Part shown: one piece after another, positions 54,820-64,000 of the stretch | Position numbering within the stretch: position 1 is the stretch's first letter | Layout: each line of letters opens with the position of its first letter | Assembly (NCBI GenBank): GCA_947453725.1 | Contig: CANGHH010000002.1 | Span: forward strand, 1 to 64,000 | Source: Betaproteobacteria bacterium | GTDB taxonomy: Bacteria > Pseudomonadota > Gammaproteobacteria > Burkholderiales > Burkholderiaceae_C | Reading direction: 5' to 3' | DNA length: 64,000 nt | Notes under the pieces: model-generated | Databases searched by the model: none | What the model was told of the DNA's origin: nothing | The model's input: only the letters and a program-made list of their open reading frames with translations | Program-made: the position numbers and the translations under genes

Positions 54820-56787
54820 TCAGCGCGCCGGGGCCGCCAGCGCCTGGGCGATGCGCTGCCGCGCCACCTTGGGCTTGGGCACCGGGAAGTCGAACCACTG
54901 CCGCACGTCCTCGTCCAGGCCGATGCCGTGCATGTAGTTGTAGATCGCCTTCTTCAGGCCGACGCCCAGCGCGTCGTGGTCGACGCCCGTGGGGTCGATG
55001 AAGCCGATGTCGTTCTTCGCGAAGCTCACCGGCTGCCCGCCGTTCAGCGGCAGCAGGCTGACGCCGTAGGCCGCCGGGTCCAGCCCGACCGGCGAATGCA
55101 CGGTGCAGGCGAAGCGGTGGAAGAAGCCCGATTGGATGCAGCCCTCGGCAAACAGCTGGCGCACCAGTTCCAGCGCGTCGACGGTGTCCTGCACGGTCTG
55201 CGTCGGGAAGCCGTACATCAGGTAGGCGTGGACCAGGATGCCGGCGTCGGCAAAGCCCTTGGTGACGCGCGCCACCTGGTCCACCGAGACACCTTTTTTC
55301 ATCAGGCTCAGCAGGCGGTCGGACGCCACCTCCAGCCCGCCGGAAATCGCGATGCAGCCGCTGTCGGCCAGCTGCAGGCACAACTCGGGCGTGTAGGTCT
55401 TCTCGAAGCGGATGTTGCCCCACCAGCTGATGGCCACATCGCGCCGCTGCAGTTCGATGGCCAGGGCCTTCAGCGATTTCGGCGGCGCCGCTTCATCGAC
55501 GAAGTGAAAGCCGGTCTGCCCGGTCTCCTGGACGATGGCCTCGATGCGGTCGACCAGGGTTTCGGCCGTCGCCGCGTCGTAGCGCGCGATGTAGTCCAGG
55601 CTCACGTCGCAGAAGCTGCACTGCTTCCAGTAGCAGCCGTGGGCCACGGTCAGCTTGTTCCAGCGGCCGTCGCTCCACAGCCGGTGCATCGGGTTGAGCA
55701 TGTCCAGCAGGCTCAGGTATCGGTCCAGCGGCAGGCCGTCCCAGGTCGGCGTGCCGACGTCTTCGAAGGGCACATCGGGTTCGACGAAATTCGTGTACCT
55801 CACGACCCCGTCCACGCGGTGGAAAGTCCGCACCAGGCGCTGCGCCGAACGCCGGCCTTGCAGGTGGTCGAGCAGCGCCAGCAGCGGGCGTTCGCCGGCG
55901 TCCAGCGTGATGAAGTCGACGAAGTCGAAGAGGCGCGGCTCGGCCAGCTCGCGCAGTTCGGTGTTGACGTAGCCGCCGCCCAGCGCGATGACGGTCTGCG
56001 GCCGCGCCGCCTTGATGGTCTGCGCGATGCGCAGGGCCGCGTAGACCGCCCCGGGGAAGGGCACCGACAGCAGCACCAGCGTCGGCTGGTGGGCTTCGAT
56101 GGCGGCCAGCGTCAGCGCCTGCAAGCGCCGGTCGACCAGGTTCAGCGGCGCCGCCAGGGCCTGCGCCAGCGGCTCGAAAGTCGGCTGGCTGAGCGCCAGG
56201 CTCTCGGCGTAGCGGACGAATTCGAAGCGCGGGTCGACGGCGTCGCGCAGCACGTCGGCCAGGTCGTTGAGGAACAGCGTGGCGATGTGGCGCGCGCGGT
56301 CGTTGACGCCCAGGGCGCCGAACGCCCAGGCCAGTGGATCGCCGCCCTCGTCGTCCACGAAGACGTCCAGTGACGCGAAGCGCGGCCCTTCGGGCAGGAA
56401 AGCCCGGCTGGCGATGCGGTGGGCCAGCGTGCTGTCGCGGCCCTGGATGAAGGCGATCACCGGCGCGATGGTCGCCAGATAACGCGGCGCCTGTTCGACG
56501 AAGGCCTGCACGCTGGCCGAACGCCGGGCCTGCTGCCCCGAGGGCTCGGCTTCGATCTGCGCCAGCACCGCCTGCAGGCCGCCCGGCGACAGCAGGTCCA
56601 GCGCCAGACCCAGCGCCAGATCGGCCTGCACGGCGTGCACGCCGCGTGAACGCAGGAAACCGGTCAGGTAGGCGGTGCTGGGGTAGGGCGTGTTCAGCTG
56701 CGTCATCGGCGGGATGAGCGACAGCACGCGCGGCGCGGTGGTCGGCAGCGGCAGCGGTAGGGGCAGTGGCGTAGGGGCGCTCGGCAT
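54820..56787 (-). CDS. B12-binding-type radical SAM protein
   Basis: A 655-residue protein. The first half resembles a cobalamin-binding domain (PTLVLLSVPFPGAVYAALR, VIALGGGYVNTEL). The radical SAM cluster motif is HGCYWKQCSFCDVS, with C-x4-C-x2-C spacing instead of C-x3-C-x2-C. The TIM-barrel parts WGNIRFEK, ISGGLEVASDRLLSLMKKG and HAYLMYGFPTQT follow. The N-terminus starts with a Pro/Leu run, then SLIPPMTQLNTPYPST. Enzymes of this class methylate or rearrange unactivated carbons; the substrate is unknown. A small coiled-coil protein follows. Confidence 0.82.
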   Translation of the reverse strand: MPSAPTPLPLPLPLPTTAPRVLSLIPPMTQLNTPYPSTAYLTGFLRSRGVHAVQADLALGLALDLLSPGGLQAVLAQIEAEPSGQQARRSASVQAFVEQAPRYLATIAPVIAFIQGRDSTLAHRIASRAFLPEGPRFASLDVFVDDEGGDPLAWAFGALGVNDRARHIATLFLNDLADVLRDAVDPRFEFVRYAESLALSQPTFEPLAQALAAPLNLVDRRLQALTLAAIEAHQPTLVLLSVPFPGAVYAALRIAQTIKAARPQTVIALGGGYVNTELRELAEPRLFDFVDFITLDAGERPLLALLDHLQGRRSAQRLVRTFHRVDGVVRYTNFVEPDVPFEDVGTPTWDGLPLDRYLSLLDMLNPMHRLWSDGRWNKLTVAHGCYWKQCSFCDVSLDYIARYDAATAETLVDRIEAIVQETGQTGFHFVDEAAPPKSLKALAIELQRRDVAISWWGNIRFEKTYTPELCLQLADSGCIAISGGLEVASDRLLSLMKKGVSVDQVARVTKGFADAGILVHAYLMYGFPTQTVQDTVDALELVRQLFAEGCIQSGFFHRFACTVHSPVGLDPAAYGVSLLPLNGGQPVSFAKNDIGFIDPTGVDHDALGVGLKKAIYNYMHGIGLDEDVRQWFDFPVPKPKVARQRIAQALAAPAR

Positions 56788-56912
56788 CGGGCCGATTGTC
56801 GGTCTCCGGCAGGCGCGTTGCTTGCTAGCCTTCGGGCCTGCTTCCCGCAGCCGGGCTCATCCGCCCCAGAATGCAGGATTCCGCACCGCCAACCGCACCG
56901 TCCACCGCACCC

Positions 56913-58592
56913 ATGTCACCCATGCCTTCCCGTCTCCACGCCCGGCTCAGCGCCGCCCTGGTCCTCGTGCTGGCCGGCGCTGCGGCGCAGGCGGCGAGCC
57001 CGGCGGCCAACGACCCCCACCGCGGCGGCACGCTGCGCCTGCTGGCCGGCTCGGGGGCCGGCACCATCGACCCGCAGGTCAACTACACGCTGCAGTTCGC
57101 CAACCTTTTCCAGAGCGTCTACGACGGCCTGCTGGCCTTCAAGAAGGCGCCCGGCACCGAGGCCTTCACCATCGTGCCGGATCTGGCCGAAGCCATCCCG
57201 CAGCCCGAAAACGGCGGCAAGCGCTACGTCTTCAAGTTGCGCAGCGGCATCCGCTTCAGCAACGGCCGCGAACTGACGGCCGACGACGTCGCGGCCTCGT
57301 TCCGCCGCCTCTTCAAGGTCTCGTCGCCCACTTCCGGCACCTTCTACAACCGCATCGTCGGTGCGCCGGCCTGCATCAAGACGCCGGCCACCTGCACGCT
57401 GGCCGGCGGCGTCGTCGCCGATGCCAAGGCCGGCACCGTGACTTTCAACCTGCTCGAGGCCGACAGCGAGTTCTTCGACAAGCTGGCCTTCCCGCACGCG
57501 TCGATCCTGCCGGCCGACGCGCCGGCCAAGGACGTCGGCGTGACGCCGATCGCCGGTACCGGCCCTTACCAGATCGCCAGCTACGACCCGAAGAAGCTGC
57601 TCAAGCTGACGCGCAACCCGCACTTCAAGCTGTGGGCCGGCGACGCCCAACCCGATGGCTATGCCGACGTCATCGACTACGCCTTCGGCCTGTCCGACGA
57701 AGACCAGACCACCGCCATCGCCAACGGCCAGGCCGACTGGAAATTCGACCCGGTGCCGGCCGACCGCCTGCCCGAGGTCTCGCAGAAGTACCCGCAGCAG
57801 TTGCACATCTCGCCGCTGACGGCGATGTACTACATCGCGATGAACACCCGGCTGGCGCCCTTCGACAACCCCAAGGTGCGCCAGGCGGTGAACCTGGCCA
57901 TCGACCGCAACGCGCTGGTCAAGATCTACGGTGGCAGCCGGCTGGCCACGCCGAGCTGCCAGGTTCTGCCGCCGGGCATTGCCGGCTACGAGCCTTACTG
58001 CCCCTGGACGCTGAACCCCGGCAAGTCCTGGACCGCGCCCGACCTGGCGCGGGCGCGCCAACTGGTCAAGGAATCGGGCACCGCGGGCATGAAGGTGCTG
58101 GTCAACAGCAACGACGTGGCGGTGGAAAAGCAGATCGGCATCTACCTGCAGAGCGTGCTGAAGGACCTGGGCTACGACACCGCGGTCAAGTCGATTTCGT
58201 CGAACATCCAGTTCAACTACATCCAGAACACGCAGAACCAGGTGCAGATCAGCACCACCACCTGGTTCCAGGACTACCCGGCGCCGGCCGACTTCCTCAA
58301 CGTGCTGTTCTCCTGCGCCAGCTTCCGCCCCGGCAGCGATTCGTCGATCAACATCTCGGGCCTGTGCGACAAGGGCCTGGAAGCCGACCTGCAGCGGGCG
58401 CTGGCCACCGGCGTCACCGACCCCAAGGCCGCCACCGCGCTGTGGACCGCGATCGACCGCAAGGTCACCGACCTGGCCCCGGTGGCGGTGATGTTCAACC
58501 CCAAGCGGCTGGACTTCGTGTCCAAGCGCCTGGGCAACTACACCTTCGGCGCGCAGTTCTATTTCATCTACGCGATGGCCTGGGTGAAGTAG
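56913..58592 (+). CDS. Peptide ABC transporter substrate-binding protein (DppA/OppA family)
   Basis: A 559-residue periplasmic protein from ATG 56913, or ATG 56922, with signal peptide (AALVLVLAGAAAQA). It opens with GGTLRLLAGSGAGTIDPQ and has the family segments RFSNGRELTADDVAASFRR, GTGPYQIASYDP and NPKVRQAVNLAIDRNAL. Several cysteines (CIKTPATC; CQVLPPG; CPW; CASF; CDKG) may form disulfides. First gene of a five-gene transport operon; the solute could be peptides, nickel or other compounds. Confidence 0.9.
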   Translation: MSPMPSRLHARLSAALVLVLAGAAAQAASPAANDPHRGGTLRLLAGSGAGTIDPQVNYTLQFANLFQSVYDGLLAFKKAPGTEAFTIVPDLAEAIPQPENGGKRYVFKLRSGIRFSNGRELTADDVAASFRRLFKVSSPTSGTFYNRIVGAPACIKTPATCTLAGGVVADAKAGTVTFNLLEADSEFFDKLAFPHASILPADAPAKDVGVTPIAGTGPYQIASYDPKKLLKLTRNPHFKLWAGDAQPDGYADVIDYAFGLSDEDQTTAIANGQADWKFDPVPADRLPEVSQKYPQQLHISPLTAMYYIAMNTRLAPFDNPKVRQAVNLAIDRNALVKIYGGSRLATPSCQVLPPGIAGYEPYCPWTLNPGKSWTAPDLARARQLVKESGTAGMKVLVNSNDVAVEKQIGIYLQSVLKDLGYDTAVKSISSNIQFNYIQNTQNQVQISTTTWFQDYPAPADFLNVLFSCASFRPGSDSSINISGLCDKGLEADLQRALATGVTDPKAATALWTAIDRKVTDLAPVAVMFNPKRLDFVSKRLGNYTFGAQFYFIYAMAWVK

Positions 58593-58596
58593 ACCC

Positions 58597-59625
58597 GTGA
58601 CCGACCTTGTCGGCGGCCCGGCCGCCACCCCTGCCATCCCCGCGAAGCCGCCGGGCCTTTGGGCGCCGGTGCTGAGCCGCCTGCGGGCCGACCGCGGCGC
58701 GCTGGTCGCGGCGGCGCTGCTGCTGGCGATCGTCGTGCTGTGCGGGGCGGCGCCGCTGTACGCCGCGCACATCGCGCAGACCGACCCTTTCCGCTCGAAC
58801 ATCAGCGGCCAGATCACGCTGAATGGTGCCGCGCGCGCGGTCATCGAAGACAACGCCGAAGGCCTGGGCCTGGGCCAGACGCCGATCGGCCCGACCGGCG
58901 GCGCGCAGTACCTGCTGGGCGCCGACAGCCAGGGCCGCGACGTGGCGGCGCGCCTGCTCTACGGCGGCCGCGCCTCGCTGCTGATCGCCGCCGTGGCCAC
59001 GCTGCTGTGCATGGGGCTGGGCGCTGCGCTGGGCGTCGTGGCCGGGTATTTCGGCGGCCTGGTCGATGCGCTGCTGTCGCGCGTCCTCGACGTGCTGTGG
59101 GCCTTCCCGGTCTACCTGCTGGCCATCTCGCTGAGCATCGTCGCGGTCGGCAGCGGCCTGCACCTGGGCCCGCTGGTCATCGACAGCAGCAACCCGCTGC
59201 TGCCGGCGTTCATCATCGGTCTGGTCGGCGTGCCCTACGTGGCGCGGCCGGTGCGCGCGCAGGTGCAGGCGCTGCGCCGCAGCGACTTCGTGCTGGCCGC
59301 CATCGGCATCGGCGTGCCGACGCCGCGCATCCTGTGGGTCGACGTGCTGCCCAACGTCAGCAGCACCTTGCTGGTGCTGGTGCCGCTGCTGATGGCCATC
59401 AACATGCTGACCGAATCGGCGCTGTCCTTCCTGTCGATCGGCGTGCAGGCGCCGGCCGCCAGCTGGGGCACCATCATCCAGGACGGCCTGGCGCTGCTCT
59501 ACACGCGGCCGCTGGTGGCGCTGGCGCCGGGCGCTGCCATCATGCTGACGGTGCTGTCGCTGAACCTGCTGGGCGAGGCGCTGCGCGACGCGCTCGACCC
59601 GCGCATGGCCGGGCGCCGGGGGTGA
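58597..59625 (+). CDS. Peptide ABC transporter permease (DppC/OppC family)
   Basis: A 342-residue permease from GTG 58597, 4 bases after the binding-protein stop. LLGADSQGRDVAARLLYGGRASL and the loop DFVLAAIGIGVPTPRIL with the following HLLPN-like VDVLPNVSSTLL mark the OppC family. A long periplasmic loop (58760-58920) precedes the core. The order here is C then B, the reverse of the common order. Confidence 0.9.
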   Translation: MTDLVGGPAATPAIPAKPPGLWAPVLSRLRADRGALVAAALLLAIVVLCGAAPLYAAHIAQTDPFRSNISGQITLNGAARAVIEDNAEGLGLGQTPIGPTGGAQYLLGADSQGRDVAARLLYGGRASLLIAAVATLLCMGLGAALGVVAGYFGGLVDALLSRVLDVLWAFPVYLLAISLSIVAVGSGLHLGPLVIDSSNPLLPAFIIGLVGVPYVARPVRAQVQALRRSDFVLAAIGIGVPTPRILWVDVLPNVSSTLLVLVPLLMAINMLTESALSFLSIGVQAPAASWGTIIQDGLALLYTRPLVALAPGAAIMLTVLSLNLLGEALRDALDPRMAGRRG

Positions 59626-59632
59626 GGGGCTC

Positions 59633-60596
<964 letters not shown>

Positions 60597-60604
<8 letters not shown>

Positions 60605-61637
60605 GCTCTCGATGCCCTCGACGCCGCTGCTGCAGGTGCGCGACCTGCGCGTCAGCTTCCCCGGCCCCAAGGCCGGACAAGGCCCGCTGCGCGCGGTCGA
60701 CGGCGTGTCCTTCGACCTGGCGGCCGGCGAGGTGCTGGGCGTGGTCGGCGAATCGGGTTCGGGCAAGAGCGTCACCCTGCTCAGCGTGCTGGGTCTGCTG
60801 GGCCACAGCGGCGCGCTGGTCGAAGGCTCGGTGCGCTTCAAGGGCCGCGAACTGCTGGGCCTGTCGCCGCGCGAACTGCAGCGCGTTCGCGGCGGCGACA
60901 TCGCGATGGTCTTCCAGGACCCGATGACCGCCCTGACACCGGTCTACAGCATCGGCTGGCAGATCGTCGAACAGCTGCGCGCCCACACCGACCTGTCCCG
61001 GGTGGCGGCCAGGGCCCGCGCCGTCGAGCTGCTGGCCGCCGTCGGTTTGCCCCAGCCGGCGGCGCAATTCGACCGCTACCCGCACCAGCTGTCGGGTGGC
61101 ATGCGCCAGCGCGCGGTGATCGCGATGGCCCTGTCGTGCAACCCGGCGGTGCTGGTGGCCGACGAACCGACGACCGCGCTCGATGTCAGCGTGCAGGCGC
61201 AGATCCTGGAACTGATCCACCGCCTGCGCAGCGACTTCGGCAGCGCGGTGGTGCTGATCACCCACGACATGGGCGTGGTCGCCGGCCTGGCCGACCGCGT
61301 GCTGGTGATGTACGCCGGCCGGGTCGTCGAACGCGGCAGCGCGCGGGCGCTGTTCGAAGCCGCCTGGCACCCTTACACCTGGGGCCTGCTGGGCAGCATC
61401 CCGCCGCTGGCCGGGCCGCGGCCGCGGCGCCTGCCGTCGATCGTCGGCGCGCCGCCGGCGCTCGACGCCCTGCCGGCCGGCTGCGCCTTCGCGCCGCGCT
61501 GCGCGGTGGCCGATGCGCGCTGCGCCAGCCGGCCGCTGCTGCCCGCCGATGGCGAGCAGGCCGCGGCCTGCGTGCTGGTGCCTGAAGTGCGCGCCGCAGC
61601 CCGCGAGCGCTGCCTGCACGGCGGGGTGCCCGCGTGA
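60597..61637 (+). CDS. Peptide ABC transporter ATP-binding protein (DppD/OppD family)
   Basis: A 346-residue ATPase: Walker [11 protein letters not shown], signature [15 protein letters not shown], Walker [12 protein letters not shown], switch LITHDMGVV. The C-terminal extension holds the Cys-rich motif [15 protein letters not shown] that in this family may carry an iron-sulfur cluster. Start ATG 60597 lies 8 bases inside the B permease gene. Confidence 0.93.
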
Positions 61638-62641
61638 GCCCGCCGCCGAAGCCCGCAGCGCCGCTGCTGGTGGTGAAGAACCTGAGCAAGCACTACACGG
61701 TCGGCAGCACGTTCGCGCGTGGCGGGCGGCGCAGCGTGCAGGCGGTGGACGGCGTGTCCTTCGAGCTCTGGCCCGGCGAAACGCTGGGTCTGGTCGGCGA
61801 ATCGGGCTGCGGCAAGAGCACGCTGGCCCGCTGCGTGGTGCGCCTGCACGCGGTCAGCGCCGGCCAGCTGCTGTTCGACGGCCAGGACATCACGCAAGCC
61901 GGCAGCGCCGCCTTGCGCCCGCTGCGGCCGCAGTTGCAGATGGTCTTCCAGGACCCGTATGCGTCCTTGAATCCGCGCCGCCGGGTCGGCGATCTGATCG
62001 CCGAACCGCTGCGCGTGCACACCCGCCTGAACGCCGCGGAACGGCAATCCCGCGTGACCGAGCTGGCCGGCCTGGTGGGCCTGCGGCCCGACCAGTTGCA
62101 GCGCTTTCCGCATGAATTCTCCGGCGGTCAGCGCCAGCGCATCGGCATCGCACGGGCGCTGGCGCTGAACCCCAAGCTGATCGTCGCCGACGAGCCGGTT
62201 TCGGCGCTGGACGTTTCGGTGCAGGCCCAGGTCATCAACCTGCTGGCCGACCTGCAGGAGCGGCTGGGCCTGACCTACCTGTTCATCGCGCACGACCTCA
62301 GCGTGGTGCGCCAGGTGAGCACGCGCACGGCGGTGATGTACCTGGGCCGCATCGTCGAGCTGGGCCCCACCGACGCGGTCTACGGCCAGCCGGCCCACCC
62401 CTACACCGCGGCGCTGATCGCTGCCGTGCCGCGCCCGGTGGTCTCCGCCGCCGGCGCGCCGCGCCCGGCGGTGGCGCTGCAGGGCGACCCGCCCAGCCCG
62501 CTGGATCCGCCGCCCGGTTGTCGCTTCCACCCCCGCTGCCCGGCCGCCACGGCGCGCTGCCGCAGCGAAAGCCCGGCGCTGCAGGACTTCGGCGGCGGCC
62601 GGCTGGTGGCCTGCCACCACCCGCTGCCGGCAGCGGGCTGA
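61634..62641 (+). CDS. Peptide ABC transporter ATP-binding protein (DppF/OppF family)
   Basis: A 335-residue ATPase from GTG 61634 (GTGA overlap with the D gene). Walker [11 protein letters not shown], signature [15 protein letters not shown], Walker [11 protein letters not shown], and the C-terminal [15 protein letters not shown] motif match DppF/OppF. It is the last gene of the operon. Confidence 0.93.
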   Translation: MSPPPKPAAPLLVVKNLSKHYTVGSTFARGGRRSVQAVDGVSFELWPGETLGLVGESGCGKSTLARCVVRLHAVSAGQLLFDGQDITQAGSAALRPLRPQLQMVFQDPYASLNPRRRVGDLIAEPLRVHTRLNAAERQSRVTELAGLVGLRPDQLQRFPHEFSGGQRQRIGIARALALNPKLIVADEPVSALDVSVQAQVINLLADLQERLGLTYLFIAHDLSVVRQVSTRTAVMYLGRIVELGPTDAVYGQPAHPYTAALIAAVPRPVVSAAGAPRPAVALQGDPPSPLDPPPGCRFHPRCPAATARCRSESPALQDFGGGRLVACHHPLPAAG

Positions 62642-62681
62642 GGCGCCCGAGATGCCCGGGCGGCTCGATCAGCCGCCGCCT

Positions 62682-63680
62682 TCAGCCCCCGGCCGCGGCG
62701 TCCACGCTGAGCAGGAAGTCCACCAGACCCTGCATGTAGGTTACCTGGTCGTCGTACATCGCCATGTGGCTGCCGTTGGGGCAGTGCAGGTAGCGGCCCT
62801 GCGGCATCGATTCGGCCATCGCCTGCATCTGCTTCGGGTCCATGGTGTCGTGCGCGGCGCCGATGGTCAGCGTCGGCACGGTGATTTGCGGCAGGTCGGC
62901 GGTGCGGTCCCAGTTCAGCAGCTTGCCGCTGGCGCCCAGCTCGCTCGGGCCCTGCATCGGGATGTAGACCTTGGGGTTGATGTGGGCGAAGGCCCGCTGC
63001 ACCGGGTCGGGCCATTGAGCGGCGGGCATGCGCAGCACGTGGTGCTCGTAGTGGTGAGGCAGCAGCAGCGCCATGTAGCGCGGGTTCTCGAAGTCCTTGG
63101 CGGCTTCGATGGCCTGGATCTCGGCCAGCACCGCCGGCGGGATGCCCGGCATCAGCTGCGTCCGCGCGTAGCGGTTGTAGTCCGGGATGCTGCTGACCAT
63201 GTTGCTGATGACCAGGCCCTTCAGCTGCTGCGGATGGGCCAGCGCGTACTCGGTGGCCAGGATGCCGCCCCAGGAATGGCCCAGCAGGAAGAAGTTGCTG
63301 GCGTCCAGCCCCAGCGCCTGTCGCACCTGCTCGACCTCGTCGACGAAGCGCGGCAGTTCCCACAGCTCGGGGATGTCGGGCTGGCTGCTGCGCTGCGACC
63401 CGAGCTGGTCGTAGTAGATGAATTCGATGCCGGGGTCCGGCAGATGGGGCAGGTAGCTCTCGAAGGCCTCGAAGTATTCGTGGGTCGCACCGGGGCCGCC
63501 GTGCAGCAGCAGCAGCTTGATCCGCGGGCTGTGGCCGCGGCGCTGGGTCCAGACCTCGAAGGGGCCGTGTGGTGTGTTGATCGGGATGCGGCGGGAGCCG
63601 CCGCTCAGTGCGTCGGGCCGCCGGCTGAGGGGGCTGGCGTGGAAGGCACTGTCGGCTGCAGGGGGTGCGTTCAGGGTCAT
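62682..63680 (-). CDS. Proline iminopeptidase-family alpha/beta hydrolase
   Basis: A 332-residue protein from ATG 63680. The oxyanion motif is LLLLHGGPGATHEYFE, the nucleophile Ser is in LLGHSWGGILA, the acid is in TIGAAHDTMDP and the catalytic His in NGSHMAM. The proline-iminopeptidase-like YYDQLGSQRSSQPD is also present. It would release N-terminal proline or another residue from small peptides. This fits beside a peptide importer, although it lies on the opposite strand. ATG overlaps the stop of the upstream gene. Confidence 0.9.
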   Translation of the reverse strand: MTLNAPPAADSAFHASPLSRRPDALSGGSRRIPINTPHGPFEVWTQRRGHSPRIKLLLLHGGPGATHEYFEAFESYLPHLPDPGIEFIYYDQLGSQRSSQPDIPELWELPRFVDEVEQVRQALGLDASNFFLLGHSWGGILATEYALAHPQQLKGLVISNMVSSIPDYNRYARTQLMPGIPPAVLAEIQAIEAAKDFENPRYMALLLPHHYEHHVLRMPAAQWPDPVQRAFAHINPKVYIPMQGPSELGASGKLLNWDRTADLPQITVPTLTIGAAHDTMDPKQMQAMAESMPQGRYLHCPNGSHMAMYDDQVTYMQGLVDFLLSVDAAAGG

Positions 63681-64000
63681 GGCAAGGGGCTGGGGTTCGG
63701 TGCGGGTGGGGGCGGCGTGAGCCGGGATGTTGCCAGCGTCCCGCTGCCGGTGCCCGCGTTCAACCACTGCAGCAACTGCGCGGCGACGGCCGGGCTGCTC
63801 AGCAACTGCATGTGGCTGGTGTCTGCGAACACCGCGCTGTGGCCGGGCAGGAAGGCGAGCGCGCGGGCCGGGTCCGGGTGCTGGCCCAGGGCGCTGGCCA
63901 GCGGCACCAGGCCGTCGCCCAGCATGGCGCCCAGCAGACGCCCCTTCGCCGGGCCCTCGAACGCACCCAGCTGCGCCGCGATGGCCCAGCAGCGGGTGTG
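63677..64000 (-). CDS. C-terminal end of a lipase/esterase-like alpha/beta hydrolase, cut by the window
   Basis: The frame is open from the right edge to the stop at 63677; about 107 residues are visible. GDGLVPLASALG (acid-loop region) and ADTSHMQLLSSPAVAAQLLQWL (His region) resemble the C-terminus of triacylglycerol lipase or esterase-like hydrolases. A Pro-rich tail (TPPPPAPNPSPLP) ends the protein. It overlaps the proline-iminopeptidase-like gene by 4 bases (ATGA), so both hydrolases are in one operon. Confidence 0.65.
   Translation of the reverse strand, partial: HTRCWAIAAQLGAFEGPAKGRLLGAMLGDGLVPLASALGQHPDPARALAFLPGHSAVFADTSHMQLLSSPAVAAQLLQWLNAGTGSGTLATSRLTPPPPAPNPSPLP

Overview
The window is very GC-rich and densely coded. 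It looks like a betaproteobacterial chromosome, most likely Burkholderiales of the Leptothrix/Rubrivivax/Ideonella kind. The signs are System I cytochrome c maturation, an Mtr-type outer-membrane electron conduit, three PEP-CTERM proteins, Liv and Dpp type transporters, and 3-hydroxybutyrate metabolism. The taxonomic placement is inference from gene content. I see no rRNA, tRNA or CRISPR.

1-20.3 kb is an electron-transfer and cytochrome-assembly region, nearly all on the minus strand. It holds a giant multiheme cytochrome (21 CxxCH visible, running off the left edge, built from 801-bp tandem repeats), a 24-heme cytochrome, and a membrane protein with two His pairs typical of a di-heme cytochrome b. 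A divergent flavin/iron-sulfur oxidoreductase follows. Then come ccmI, H, G, F, E, D, C and B, then a tetraheme NapC/CymA-like protein, MtrB, decaheme MtrA and a monoheme cytochrome, then ccmA behind an ATP-grasp-like gene. The mtr set therefore lies between ccmA and ccmB, which are normally adjacent. A plausible route is quinol or flavin, to inner-membrane cytochrome, to periplasmic hemes, to the MtrAB pore, in one direction or the other.

20.5-45.3 kb is general metabolism. It includes a lipoprotein hydrolase, an M20 amidohydrolase, 3-hydroxybutyrate dehydrogenase, a PEP-CTERM protein, an old-yellow-enzyme reductase, a SNF2 helicase, a YciH-like factor, and a MarR regulator divergent from a 3-hydroxybenzoate 4-hydroxylase-like flavoprotein with a clear promoter/operator. 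An orphan ParA, a RIO kinase/methyltransferase/metalloprotease trio, a GGDEF-EAL protein, a flavin monooxygenase and a complete Liv-type ABC operon follow.

45.3-51.9 kb is a toxin-antitoxin and rearrangement zone. It has a ParDE-like pair with apparent internal deletions, a PEP-CTERM gene, a decayed 0.8-kb copy of a Suv3-like helicase gene, MazEF and VapBC pairs, and then the intact helicase gene. The decayed copy differs from the intact one by exactly three deletions (124, 120 and 99 bp), each at a short direct repeat.

51.9-64 kb holds DbpA, a third PEP-CTERM gene with a terminator between them, a B12-type radical SAM protein, a Dpp/Opp peptide ABC operon, a proline-iminopeptidase-like hydrolase, and the 3' end of a lipase-like gene cut by the right edge.
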